Source of the DNA: Atrina japonica
Taxonomy: Eukaryota > Mollusca > Bivalvia > Pterioida > Pinnidae
Reading direction: 5' to 3'
NCBI GenBank assembly: GCA_030159075.1
Contig: BROG01000343.1
Coordinates: 62,001-126,000, forward strand
DNA: 64,000 nucleotides
The notes beneath the pieces were generated by a model. It was not told the origin of the DNA. It made no database searches and saw only the letters and a list, made by a program, of their open reading frames with translations. This document shows positions 27,301 to 38,997 of the stretch, in pieces. Within the stretch, counting starts at the first letter, position 1, and every line of letters begins with the position of its first letter. Position numbers and translations under genes: made by a program.

Positions 27301-30300
27301 TCAAAGGAAAATATTGCCCAAAATACTTAATATGACCCAAGTGAAGAGGGGATATACTTGACCAAAATCAAAAGTTCCAAAACTATAAAATGCACATGGT
27401 TGCCATCATTTGTATACCCTTTCAATCCTGGTAACTTTATGGTTTGCTCTTTTCTATTGTATTGGATCAGTCCATTATGGTCTGTGGGTTAAAGGGGTAA
27501 AGTCTTATAAGCCTATATGTACAAATGAACATATAGATAGTGACACATATGCAATATTTGGAGTGGATATAAAATGGGAAACACCCCCTCCCCACTCAAA
27601 AAAAAAAAAGATAAATAAAAACAACAACAACATATTAACATATGAACAGATAAATTCTGAAGTAATGAAGTGGTCCAAATCAGTACCAAAATGAAATACG
27701 CATGTGTGCATTGTAGTATTGACCAGCTTTGATTTAGAGTCTGAACATTGATAATCTGACACATACTTATGACATGTGCTCATGAAGACGGTATGGATAC
27801 TATGGTAACAGGTAGCATTGGATCGAAGTCACATGGTATTGGTTCTGAACCCTGATTGGTCATGAAGATGGTATGGATACAATGGTTACCAGTACATGTA
27901 GCAGAGGATTCGAAGTCACATGGTATTGGTTCTGAACCCTGTTTGGTCATGAAGATGGTATGGATACTATGGTAACACGTACAGGTAGCATTGGATCGAA
28001 GTCACATGGTATTGGTTCTGAACCCTGATTGGTCATGAAGATGGTATGGATACAATGGTTGCCAGTACATGTAGCAGAGGATGCGAAGTGACATGGTAAT
28101 GGTTCTGAACCCTGATTGGTTAGGTAATGTGACTCTGACTCTAATGGCACCAAACACTTTGTCATGTATATGGTTATAAATGGAATGCTGGGAATATTAT
28201 GGCCTAGTTATTTCTGTCGTTGATTTGATCAAGCGGCTTTTGACTAAAATTGCAAGGTACAGCTACAAGGCTATGGTCACTTGGTCACTCATGTTTTCTT
28301 TCTGGTCATGGTATGGTCACACTGGTTTAGCCAAAGATCAACATTTATTAAATTATGAACTACATGTATTCACAAATAATATGCACAAATCTACATCAAA
28401 ATAAAATGGCGACATTTTCAAATCCTTGGACAAATTTTAACTTAGATATTTTAACCAGCTAAATAAAGGTCAAAATAAATCCTTTTGTACTGCTAGACCA
28501 CGTCAAACAATGTTTACATATGTGTTCATAAAAATACTTATAACTGTTAACTTAATATGGAAATGCATTTCTGTCAAAAAAAAAAAAAACCAACCCCAAA
28601 AAACAAAAACCAAATAATAAAAAACATGTGATAAGTTTCACAAAAACTTTTCTGTACAATAAATTTAAAACAACACGTTTTGTTAAGTTGTTTTAATTTC
28701 AACTGACATATAGGGGTTCAAAATTCCCCAATGGTTAATTCGGGTTCAGACTTGGTGTTTAAAAGTACCTGAAGTCCGCGAGACTTGCCTCATCTGCATT
28801 CATTTATAATTTTACTGTATTACTTATTAACAAAATTCAGCACAGACTTTGAAATTTCTCAGTTGGACTTGCCAGAAATTTACTCCTCAAGTCCTGGACT
28901 TAAGTATCTAAAAAAGAATTCTGAACCCCTGACATAGTTTAGAAAAGTAACAGATCTGTTTGTTTGATAGTTTATTCAAATTCAAAAAGGAACAACCAAC
29001 TTAACATGCCAAATAATGTAGTTCCCAACTGATTTTGATCTTGATACATCTTAGTTTCTTCCAGAGTATTTTTTTAACTTTTGGATATTTATAAACATAT
29101 ATACAGTTGTATAAAAATTAGACCTTGATCTTCAAAACAAAACTAATATTTACAATTTCTCCAATTTATGAGAAGATCTCAATCTAATACCAATATGATT
29201 AGCTCTCATACAACCACTATAAATTTGTATTACCCTAAATTATTATCAAAACCACTTGAAAGCAATATTACAAGTTTTTGTGAAACAAATCTTGTAATAG
29301 CAGAAAAAAGGTTTTTATCATAGATGTAGATCTAATCTACTGTTATAGGCTATCTAATCTACTACAGGTCATCTCACCTACATTTTAAGTAATCTACCAG
29401 ACTATCTAATCTACATGTTGGATTTGTTTAATTTGAATGTTGTTTTATGCCACACTCAATAATTTTTTATTCATAAGGTGGCAGCGAGTCTTTAGTGATG
29501 GAGGAGAAAATCCAGTTACAATGTAGCCGGGAAGAGACCACCAGTCAATGGGGCTTGAACCATACTGACAAGAGGTGAGAAACTTCATATCATGTACTGA
29601 TAGTTTAAAGCGTGATGCTCTAACCACTCGGGTAACCTAATGTGTATTGGTGACTCAGGTAACCCAATAAGTATTGGTGACGCGAGTGACCTAATAATTA
29701 AAGGTAATTTGAGTGACCTTATAAGTAAAAATGACTCAGGTAACCCAATAAGTAATGGTAATTTGAGTTACTTTACAAGTAAAGGTGGTTTGGATATAAC
29801 CTAATAAGTAAAGGGGGTTCAGGTAACCCAATAAGTAAAGGTGACTCCAGTGACCTATTAGCTAAAGGTGACTCAGGTAACCCAATCAGTAAAGGTGGCT
29901 CCAGTGACCCATTAGCTAAAGGGGCTCAGGTAACCCAATCAGTAAAGGTGGCTCCAGTGACCCATTAGCTAAAGGTGGCTCAGGTAACCCAATGAGTAAA
30001 GGTGGCCCCAGTGACCTATTAGCTAAACGTGACTCAGGTAACCCAATCAGAAAGGTGGCTCAGGTAACCCAATCAGTAAAGGTGACTCCAGTGACCTATT
30101 AGCTAAAGGTGACTCAGGTAACCCAATCAGTAAAGGTGGCTCCAGTGACCCATTAGCTAAAGGTGGCTCAGGTAACCCAATCAGTAAAGGTGGCTCCAGT
30201 GACCCATTAGCTAAAGGGGCTCAGGTAACCCAATCAGTAAAGGTGGCTCCAGTGACCCATTAGCTAAAGGTGGCTCAGGTAACCCAATCAGTAAAGGTGG

Positions 30301-31494
30301 CCCCAGTGACCTATTAGCTAAACGTGACTCAGGTAATCCAATCAGTAAAGGTGGCTCCAGTGACCTATTAGCTAAAGGTGACTCAGGTAACCCAATCAGT
30401 AAAGGTGGCTCCAGTGACCTATTAGCTAAAGGTGACTCAGGTAACCCAATCAGTAAAGGTGGCTCCAGTGACCTATTAGCTAAAGGTGACTCAGGTAACC
30501 CAATCAGTAAAGGTGGCTCCAGTGACCTATTAGCTAAAGGTGGCTCAGGTAACCCAAAAAGGAAAGGTGATTCAAGTGACCTAATTAGTAATGTTGGCTC
30601 TGGTAACCCAACAAGAAGATTCGGGTAGCTATCATTAACCTGTTAAATCAATAACAATATAATAAAGAATTAACGCATGTTCTGCAATGTTTTCAACATA
30701 AACAAGATGTGTTTGTGAAGCACAAATACCCCCGGTCCCAACAAATTTTTATGCTGGCATATAATATATAAATATATATATACTTTAAATGTCTTACATT
30801 TTGACCTCAACCCCCCCTAGGGACATGTGAAGTTAGTGAAGTGTAAGCAACCCTTTGATGAACTTACAGTCCAAGTATAGTTACTGTATCACAATCCAAA
30901 TTTGAAATATTACACTTTATATGTAAGCGGGACTGAATTACGGACAGACAGACAATGTGAACACTATATGCTACTGATGGAATTTCAGGCCGAGGGCATA
31001 AAAAAATTTTTAATGAGCTTAGGAGATTAACTTATTGACAGAAATGCATATCCAACTAAATTAGGATGCTATAGCCATGAATTAATTCAATAATATTTTT
31101 TTAAAAAAAAAACCTTTTCGTTAAAATTAAAATTACAAAATATGTAAATCTGATAAAAAAAATATTATGGCTAATATACCAAGAGAAACTTGAAGTTTTG
31201 ACCAAATTGTACTTTAAAAGAGAAATTACAGTAAGTATTTAGTAATGTCCTAATAAACTACATTAAAAAAACAAGCTGCTACTGGTACAGTTATTAATAC
31301 AAAGTCATACACTGCATATTTCAATTTGAAAATTGTAAATTTAACTTGATCAAAATGAATGCTAGATGATTCAGAATTATAAGTTACAACTATGGCTTTA
31401 CAAGAGTCAGACTTTGTGCATTTTACAACTATGCTGTAGAAATAAGTTCTGATCAAAGCATTTCAGCTTTTAAGGCATACAGCATATCATTTTG

Positions 31495-31549
<55 letters not shown>

Positions 31550-34500
31550 TACACATATATACCATTTAGACCTAAACAACTAAAAAGATAAACTGCTATT
31601 CCACAATTTTAAAATATCATTAATATATTGCCTAGAATGAATAAAATATGTTAAGGATTGATATTCCTTCCATCCACAAAGAACAAGTTTTTGTCAACCC
31701 ACTCCAGGATTTTTTTAAAGAACATTTTATTTGTAAAAAAAACATCAAACATTTGAAACTTTCAATGCCTTTACAACCCATGGTTAATTTCTGAATCATC
31801 CAACATTCACTTAAAGCTTGTAAAAATCATATACAGTAGAACATGTCTTGATAGACATCCTATCATCTGAAACTATATTCTGAAAGATACTTGGTTGAAT
31901 TATCCTTAGAATAAAACCTCTTTTCAAAGAGCACATTTCAGAGGCAGAATGGGTGGTCTTTCAAGACAGGTTCCACTGCATATATAATTAGAAGCTTCTT
32001 TCATAAGCAGAGTAAAAATAGAAAAGTCATGTATATTTCTTAAATGGTAAATTATTATGTTTTAAAATAAGAGACATTTTCTATGTCATATATTTTCAAA
32101 GTATAAAAGAAATTTGTAGCGGTACCAACCTCAGCATCATGCCTATCTTCAAAGTCAACAAAGGCATAAGCTAAAAGGAGAAAACATAGGATCATGAAAT
32201 TACAAGATTGATTTCAAGTTACAAGAGATATGTCACGATTCCACTTAAGTGCAATTTATTTTTTGAACGCAATTACAATTTACATACACTTCCAATAGGG
32301 AACTTTTGAGTTAGCCCGGATTACCGTTATGATCGTGCATTTATTCGCGCCTTCTCGATTTTGTTCCTTATATCTTCTTCCGGTTTTCACATTTACCTAC
32401 ATGTATGTAAAGTAAATGGAAATATTTTTACTTTTTAGGGCATAAAATTTATTTTGTATATCGAAACCCAAGACTCTTAAAACATACCACAGTGGGTTAT
32501 TTAGTTAATTGCCAAATTCCTGAAATGAATCAGGCAGAGAAAAATGTGCAGACAGACCGGGAATCGAACGCAGGACCTTCCGAACACTTGCAGGACCTTC
32601 CGAACACTTGCAGGACGCTTTTACCAATTGTGCTATGGGGCCTATCTACATGTATGTATTATTGAAACTGGAATTAACACTGTACAATCAATTAAACCAC
32701 TTACTGAATAGGGTGATGATCTGTGCACTCATTTTTGGACACTGGTCTAAAATTTTGATTTACCATATATACAAATGATATAATTACAGTATAACAAGTG
32801 AAACTCATTCAGTTTTTGTTTAAAAAGTGTTTTGTGTCACAATCAATGATTTTTTAGTTATATGGTAGTGACCAACCTTTGGTGATCTGGGCATTGTTTC
32901 ATAAAAGTTATAAAACGAAAAGGAAGTTGTAAACTCAGTAATATGATTACTGTTCGCTTCATAAACGTTTCTGATCCATGACAAAATTTAGTCAGTAATT
33001 TCCGACTGGGTTTAGGTTTATTGTTGTTTAACGTCCCACTCAAGAATATTTCACTCATATGGAGACGTCACCAAATGCCGGTGAAGGGCTTCAAATTTTG
33101 GCCTATGCTCGTCACTTACAGCCATTGAGCAGTGAGGGTTCTTTAACGTGCCGACACCTACTGTGACACGGGACCTCCAGTTTTTACTGTCCGAAAGACA
33201 GGAAACCAACCTGTCACCAGCGGGACTTGAACTCACGACCTCACAATCCAGAGTCGAGCGCGCTACCGACTGAGCCAGGCCGGCTCCTGGTTCTAGACAG
33301 TTGTAAATTCAGAATCCATCTTGTTTTCATCAAGATCATGTGAAATAATTTGAGAAATTGTTTGAAATGACACACTAAACTACTTTGTTTGATGAGTTAG
33401 AGGGAAATAAGACTGGTAGAAGTCCTAGCGTCTTCCAATACAGACATACCATTTACTTTCCTTTGATTGTGTAAACTAGGGAATGTATAACAGATCATAC
33501 ACATCGTGTTCCAGAATTAAATATTTCATGATAAAGAACTGAAAAGAATCGGTAATTGCAAAGTTTTGGACCTTTAATGAAACGATGCCCTGCTTGTCCA
33601 AATGCTAATAATACTAATCTTGTCCGAAAATTGAACACATTACATGATCATAAATATATAGTTTGTTGCTTGGTAATCAATTTCAAAAGTGTTTGAAATC
33701 AGAGTCTGTCCATGTCACATGATTTAAGATAAGATGGAAAAAAATTATCGAAATCTTTTCACTTCTGAATTTTTTCATGAAATTATTTTTTTTTTAAATA
33801 TGCCCACTGTTATTCTTAAGCACTGCAGTTAGTGTTTCTATAATTTCAGAATTTACAGTATTTCTCCAGTTTTTCATCTGTCAAACTCACCCATTTCAGC
33901 ACCTGCAAATAAAAAAAAATAAAAATAAAAAAAGTTTCATGTATGCTCACTCATGATTCATGTTAGGCATACATGTACAAATGTTACTGCATTTGCTAGA
34001 TCAAATCAACTTTAGGTTAGGGGAGATATAATATATTCTCTTTTTGCTGTTTACCGACTCTAACCTTTTACCTATGGGTAGGTAGGTAGGGAAATTATTT
34101 TATTTTATTGGAAATGTTTCTGTCATTGTGCAGTCAGTCATTTTCTGTACAAATTATAATGAAAATAAATGTAAATGAGGACACATTTAATATTTCATAA
34201 ATGTTTGAAACAGACATGAGAAGAGAGAGGTTATTTGTGAAATTTCAATAAGTTTTCACTTTACAACAATTATCTATCATATCTCAATGGTCATCTCATA
34301 GGATATGATCACTGGTTGCAAGTTAAACAATATTGCCAATATTACATCAGAGGCTCAACTTGACCTCCCAACTATTGGTAATCAGTGACACGGCGAGGCA
34401 GTGTTTATAATAAAGTGCACGGTGCAGTGACAGAGTTGGTGTTTTAAAATGATAACTTTCCTGGGAATTTTTTAATATATTTCTAATGTAAATTAGATAA

Positions 34501-37119
34501 ATACACATGTTATGTTATGTTAAAGAAAACAGGTGTATAAATTTAATTGATTTCATTTTACTAGATTTTATATTGTTTTTGTAAAATTATGTTTTGACAA
34601 ATATTTTTGAAATAAAAAAATATAACGGGAGATAACTGTAACGTAACTGTCTACACAATTTTTTGTTTGCTATAACATTATTCCCTTCAGCTTTCATGAA
34701 AGGAGGAAACATATCAAACAAATTTACACAGGTGTTTCATAAATTGTTTATCTAAGTAAAATATGTATCATACAGGATTTTTGGTTTCCTATTTTTATAA
34801 ATAGTATTCGTAGAGAAAATACATGTGTCATTCTGGGATATAGCAGTATGCCAGTAGCTTAGGCCGAACTTTATGTCCCGATTAAATGATTTTTTGAGTG
34901 AGTAAAATCTTAATAAATCCCTTTGGAGATTCTGTCGTGTCGCCCCACCAGACAGAATCTCCAAAGGGATTGGGGTAAAATCCTGATTTATCCTCCCCCA
35001 TAAAAAAAATCGCTTAAAATCGGGACAGAAAGTTCGGCAAACTCATTTATGCCCACAACTGTAGATGGATTGGTAATGTATCGAAGAGTTACAAAAGGTC
35101 GTATTATGTATTTGCAGTTCCTTGATAGATGCCTAGTGTCATGTTACGTACGTTCTGGCTATTATTTTACACTACTCGGATAAAATACTGTTAATATACG
35201 ATGTTTCATTGAATAAATAATAGCGCCACGGTCAAAATATATACATGTATATTCTCAGAGATCGAGACAAAGTAATACTAATACTATATAAAGTTGAGAA
35301 AGATCGGCAATAAAAAAAATATTTTTTTTTTAAAACGGCAATAAAATTTTCGGAGTCGCGGCGATTCCCGTGGGTCGGTCGGTAAACAGCAAACAAACTT
35401 AATTTTATTTTAGGCCTTATTTTTGACAATCAGACAACCGTCGAATATTGAAATAATGTTACTACTACATTGTTGCTTGAGCTAGTGTTGTAGTACACAC
35501 GGGTTTACCCCTTAAGCTTGAAACTGCATGAGTTGTCAGAAGGCGTTAAAGTTCATTCCAAAATAGCATTTAGCATTATGACATATTAAAAATATATTTT
35601 ATAATTAAGCCAAAATTATTTTTACCATGTTTTTCTTTTGATTTTCATGTTAAATGAACTGAATATTTATTATTTATCAAGCATGACAAAATTCTCAGCA
35701 CTCTATTTCAAAAGTTATTTTGCTAAAATTTTAAAAGACAAATTGGTGTTTTACTGTTTATATATTAAGTTAGATTAAACAGCAACACTTCCTTTAAACA
35801 TCTATAACTTTCTATATGGGATCGCTGATGATGACCTACATTTACAATGTCTTCAAAGTCATGTATGTTCATGGTAACAAATATAATAATGTATAATAGA
35901 TGAAGTGTGCAGAACTAAACAACTTTAAAGCTGAACTAGGATCATAAAAAGCTTTTGAACTTTTAATAGAAAAATATTGTGTTGAAAAAAATGTTTTGAA
36001 ACATTCCCACTAATCTCCCCACACGCAGACATATCTGTAATTGTTTCACTGGAAAACAAGTCCCACAACAGGTATAAAAGGCAGAATAGTTATATCAGTC
36101 ATCATTGTATATCTGTACACTCTCAACACGAAACATGCTAAGTCCCAGAGGCTGAATAAAACTCATGGACTTTGTAGGTATATCAAGTTGGCCAAGGATT
36201 TTTTATTTTGGCCAATGAAAATTGAAGTAGGCTCATGATTTGGTTGATACATTTTCAGACCCCGATCTAATGCTGTAGAAAGAATGCCGACTTAGATTTC
36301 GCTTTCTTAAAAAAATTCAATGACCCTTCTGAATATACTGTGCTTGTAATAAATGCTCAACAAATGTTTTAACAATTAGATCATTAATTAACATTTATTT
36401 GTCTTGTTTTACTTTTTCCAATTTAGAAACTGCCTTTTCTATTCAATTTTACTTTGACATTCATGGAAGTGCCCTTTTTCATGACATAATACGCAAGGAA
36501 GTGCCCTTTTCATGACTTATCGCCATGCCCTTTTGTGTTCCTGTGGGAAACACTATGACCGGAACATTTACGTGATAAAAACACTGAACTTTAACCCCTT
36601 TGGGGATTCTGTCGTGTTGCCCCCGGCGTAGTTACAGCTGCAACGAAGAAGGTATTTTGCTATTTGTTATTTTCCCGACACAGAAAAATAAAAGAAAGAA
36701 AAATATCTTCTTTCTTCGTTGCAGCTGTAACTACCCCCGGAGGGGGCAACACGATAGCATCCCCAAAGGGATTAACTGAATATGTAAAATTGTTGATGAA
36801 TGCTTTCGCCCTCTCTATAGGTTTACCTATATATTATTTTTCATATTTATTGAAACATCGCGGTCTAGGGTAGTAGGGAAGTATGACCGCGACGTTTCAA
36901 TAGAAATTACGTCACGTTGTTCGCAATCGCCAGTGGCGGTGTTCGGTCACTGCATGACGGTACAGTCATGGATATCCTAGATCTGTGAAGCAGGGGTTTA
37001 CCGTATTTCACTTCACATCTTGCCATTCGTCCATATGGTTCAAAAATATCCTCAAGATCCCGGACTCTTGTAGATTTGCTTAATCGCCCTATAAAAAGAC
37101 TGCAATCTCGTCGAGACAT
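24027..37119 (-). CDS. SR splicing factor with RRM, CCHC zinc knuckle and RS domain (241 aa), six exons
   Basis: Coding segments, in transcript order: 37119-37002, 33902-33891 (12-nt microexon), 32170-32130, 24969-24874, 24640-24504 and 24348-24027 (stop TAA 24027-24029). They total 726 nt with matching phases. The protein is a nuclear pre-mRNA splicing regulator. Residues about 8-80 form an RRM with RNP2 LFIGRL and RNP1-like YAFVDFED. A CCHC knuckle follows (CYRCHRSGHFARDC). The rest is Arg/Ser dipeptide repeats (RSRSRSYGKRRRSRSRSG) ending SNSVNSDE. One RRM followed by a knuckle and an RS tail is the SRSF7/RSZ arrangement, but the RRM start MSRRDCSLFIGRLSKSTRVRDLEDIF also resembles SRSF4/5/6 and invertebrate relatives, so I give no symbol. 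The start ATG has A at -3 and an in-frame TAG 18 bases upstream. RS-domain phosphorylation is known for the family. Confidence 0.88.
24504..24640 (-). CDS. SR protein exon (CCHC zinc knuckle)
   Basis: Acceptor TTTCAG, donor GTATGA. Encodes GSNYDE then CYRCHRSGHFARDC (C-x2-C-x4-H-x4-C) and a basic RYRSPSPRRRR start of the RS region. Phase 2 at its end. Confidence 0.87.
24874..24969 (-). CDS. SR protein exon (RRM end)
   Basis: Thirty-two codons: DAIRFENGREVCGSSIIVER followed by VKGAPRRPVERR. Acceptor TTTTATCAG, donor GTACGT. The NGREVCG turn and the following strand are typical of the SR-protein RRM. Confidence 0.87.
25081..25340 (-). mobile_element. tRNA-derived SINE family A copy
   Basis: Near full length; box A GAGCCAGCCTGGCTCTGTCG and the same tail as the 33012 copy. 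In an SR-gene intron. Confidence 0.75.
25436..25775 (-). mobile_element. tRNA-derived SINE family C
   Basis: Minus-strand head GTGGTAGAGCGATCGACTCA and box B GGTTTGATTCCTGGA; tail CGGGATGTAAAACAGCAACA. A related diverged copy spans 61640-61930. Confidence 0.68.
27783..28125. repeat. About 86-bp tandem repeat, four copies
   Basis: Unit begins CATGAAGACGGTATGGATAC and includes CGAAGTCACATGGTATTGGT. Alternating copies resemble each other more (AGCATTGGATCG versus AGCAGAGGATTCG), so the ancestral duplication unit may be about 172 bp. Confidence 0.82.
29435..29640 (-). mobile_element. tRNA-derived SINE family B copy
   Basis: Head GAGTGGTTAGAGCATCACG and tail GGCATAAAACAACATTCAAA; abuts the left edge of the 54-bp tandem array. 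Confidence 0.7.
29640..30620. repeat. 54-bp tandem array in an SR-gene intron
   Basis: About 18 units made of GGTGACTCAGGTAACCCAAT, CAGTAAAGGTGGCTCCAGTG and ACCTATTAGCTAAA. Internally related half-units. Left part is more decayed. Higher-order groups repeat (29880-30010 resembles 30140-30270). Confidence 0.9.
30700..31008 (+). repeat. Dispersed repeat, ACAAGATGTGTTTGTGAAGC end
   Basis: Begins AAACAAGATGTGTTTGTGAA and continues with GCACAAATACCCCCGGTCCC; ends at GGCCGAGGGCATAAAAA. The inverse of its start occurs at 19718-19755. I recall this end sequence from bivalve genomes. Confidence 0.5.
32130..32170 (-). CDS. SR protein exon (RNP1 strand)
   Basis: Acceptor TTTTAG ends at 32171; donor GTTGGT starts at 32129 (weak at +3). 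Encodes YAFVDFEDRHDAE, the RNP1 region of the RRM. 41 nt. Confidence 0.85.
32540..32645 (-). mobile_element. tRNA-like SINE head with 22-bp duplication
   Basis: Minus-strand ATAGCACAATTGGTAAAAGC (box A) and GCGTTCGATTCCCGGT (box B), with GGACCTTCCGAACACTTGCA repeated in tandem between them. Confidence 0.55.
33012..33286 (-). mobile_element. tRNA-derived SINE family A, full length
   Basis: On the minus strand it starts GAGCCGGCCTGGCTCAGTCG (box A) with GTGAGTTCAAGTCCC (box B) about 40 bases on, and ends GTTAAACAACAATAAACC. Other copies: 25081-25340, 22000-22245, 40695-40795 (truncated), 55369-55418 (tail only), all the same orientation. Confidence 0.8.
33891..33902 (-). CDS. SR protein 12-nt microexon
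   Basis: On the minus strand GTGCTGAAATGG is preceded by a T-rich tract ending TTTGCAG and followed by the donor GTGAGT. It is 12 nt long and fits the phase-1 junction of its neighbours, adding four residues so that KY-AYAFVDFED becomes KY-GAEMAYAFVDFED. Whether it is constitutive or optional cannot be seen. Confidence 0.72.
34861..35038. mobile_element. Nested palindrome MITE
   Basis: Outer inverted arms: GCCGAACTTTATGTCCCGAT at 34863 and inverse CGGGACAGAAAGTTCGGC ending 35038. An inner, nearly perfect hairpin ATCCCTTTGGAGATTCTGTC with its inverse lies at 34917-34969. Confidence 0.7.
36592..36774. mobile_element. TTAA-flanked hairpin MITE
   Basis: TTAA followed by CCCCTTTGGGGATTCTGTCG at the left, and inverse GCATCCCCAAAGGGA followed by TTAA at the right. 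The arms also share GTAGTTACAGCTGCAACGAA. TTAA flanks and CCC-starting ends suggest piggyBac mobilisation. Confidence 0.7.
37002..37119 (-). CDS. SR protein exon 1 (start, RRM first half)
   Basis: ATG at 37119-37117. Encodes MSRRDCSLFIGRLSKSTRVR through RCEVKY plus one base. Donor GTAAAC begins at 37001. Contains RNP2 (LFIGRL). Confidence 0.88.
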
Positions 37120-37137
37120 CGTCGCAGCCAGCAACTA

Positions 37138-37148
37138 AAAATGGCGGC
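37138..37148 (+). promoter_or_regulatory. YY1-like AAAATGGCGGC motif near the SR gene start
   Basis: AAAATGGCGGC matches the YY1 core (AAnATGGCGGC), which in housekeeping genes often lies around or just downstream of the transcription start. It is 19 bases upstream of the SR start codon, in a locally GC-richer stretch, with no TATA box seen. Function is inferred. Confidence 0.42.
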
Positions 37149-37580
37149 TAATCTTCAAATTGTGTAAAATTCAAGCCCGAAAACGATACGGATTGTTTTT
37201 AAAACGCGGGAATTTCAAAGTTGTATGTACACACGCAACGTTGAAACTTAAAGGAGATACACAAAATCAGTGATAGATCTATATTCATGTCAAAATGTCT
37301 ACTATTAAAATAAGAGTTTGCAGTTGAATTCGATCAATAATTCTTCCAGTCAAACTTTTTGAGCTAGATTCTACCAGCGATATATATTTTTATTTAACCA
37401 CGCAGTTCTGAAATCAAACATCTTTGGAAACACGGGGCTCTGCAGATCATACAACAAGAGACGCATACCTGAGCACTATCCATGCATGTTCAGTCAGAAG
37501 CCAGTGCGGCCATATTTGATAAGTAGAAAACTAGTTGCTTCCCGTCAAGTTTCGATGAACTCGCTGCAGAGGAGAAGCAG

Positions 37581-37770
37581 TGTCACCACGCAATTTGTAA
37601 TATACGACACAATTGAATAAAAAAATTTCAAAATCAGAGAATTATTTTAAAAATAGGGGAAAATGTTTGGGATGACCGTCTTAAGACACAATCACCAATT
37701 TAATGGAGAAAAGATGGGTTTGAACCAATAAGATGGCTTTTAAAAAGTTATTACAAATTGCGTGGTGACA
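37581..37770. mobile_element. MITE with 22-bp inverted ends upstream of the SR gene
   Basis: TGTCACCACGCAATTTGTAA at 37581 and its exact inverse at 37749-37770; 190 bp, no coding content. It lies about 460 bp upstream of the SR start codon. Confidence 0.72.
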
Positions 37771-38997
37771 AAGCAGACACTGCGTCAAATATTTAAGTGA
37801 CTTTTTGTTCTGTTTAATCCTCTTGATAGCCATGAGATTTAACTGTCGGACTATCGGACTATCGGACCGTCGGACTATCGACATGTCACCGCCGATACAT
37901 GCATATACAGATTGATTTGCCAACCTTGAAAAATCATGGGGGAGATTTTTCAATCTCACAGGGGAGACTCTAAATTTTAATAAGAATTAATAGGGAAATT
38001 TAAATTTTTCATGCGGGAGATATGCATTTTTCTTGAAAAAATTATCAAAATTTTTCATAAAAAAGTCTTCTTTATTTATGGGGGAGACAAACTGGCAAAT
38101 AAAACTGATGAAGTATGCATATAAAATCCTAGATACCAAAGTATAAATCTTCAGGATGTACAGGATACATTATATACAAAACTGTAATATTGGACAAACA
38201 CAGATCTCTGTTTAGTTGAGCTTGAGTACTGACTAAATGTGGTACCTTCTTGCCCTGACATATTGGATCATTTGTAAGATCTAAACACCATATGCAGGTG
38301 ATTGTGTGGAATATCACTACTTAAATGTGGAAAATTTACGATGGGAAAGCCATTTAAATTGTTGCGTTTGTTGTACAACTTGGTTGCTAATTTCCTGTCT
38401 GTGTGTATAGTCATTAAGTTAAAATTAAAGTAGGAAGCGTGTAAAATTATTAATTGCATGACAAAATGTCATCAGTATATCCTAAATTTCAAATTAAAGA
38501 TCACTGCTTGCCTTTTCTTCTTTTGATTCAGTTCTAAGCTTCTGAATGAAGCCTGCTTTGAATGAATAAAGAACAGTTCAGCCAATTAAGGGGTACAATT
38601 GGTTCCATGGGAATGCCGACAGTTTGCTGAAAGACCTGCTCTCCATACAATATTTTTGTTGTTGAAATTCCAGCATTTTTTTTTTATATCAACTTCAGTG
38701 TTTTTATGTGTATAATACTTAAAATTATGTGAAGTAACCAATGAGAGCGTGACCTTAAAGTTGACTCTGCTTGGCAAATAGATTTTAAATTTACACTTAC
38801 TCAAACTTTTAATCCTCAGTCTGCTTTTAATCCTGCTATGTGCCTTTGTTTGTATGGGGTTTTGTAAAGTTTAGGTATCCAATACAAATATGATAGCTCA
38901 ATATCAGTATCAGTTGTAGGTACTGGTATATCAAAAAGAACGTAAAACGGACACATGATTTTGAAGGATTTCATCTTTTGAGAGTGGACTATTGTGC

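Noticed and set aside
29640..30620. CRISPR array
   Set aside because: No constant repeat with unique spacers; the whole unit repeats, and the genome is eukaryotic.
33221..33286. Functional tRNA gene
   Set aside because: Has box A and B, but is the head of a SINE with a long unrelated body and diverged copies nearby.
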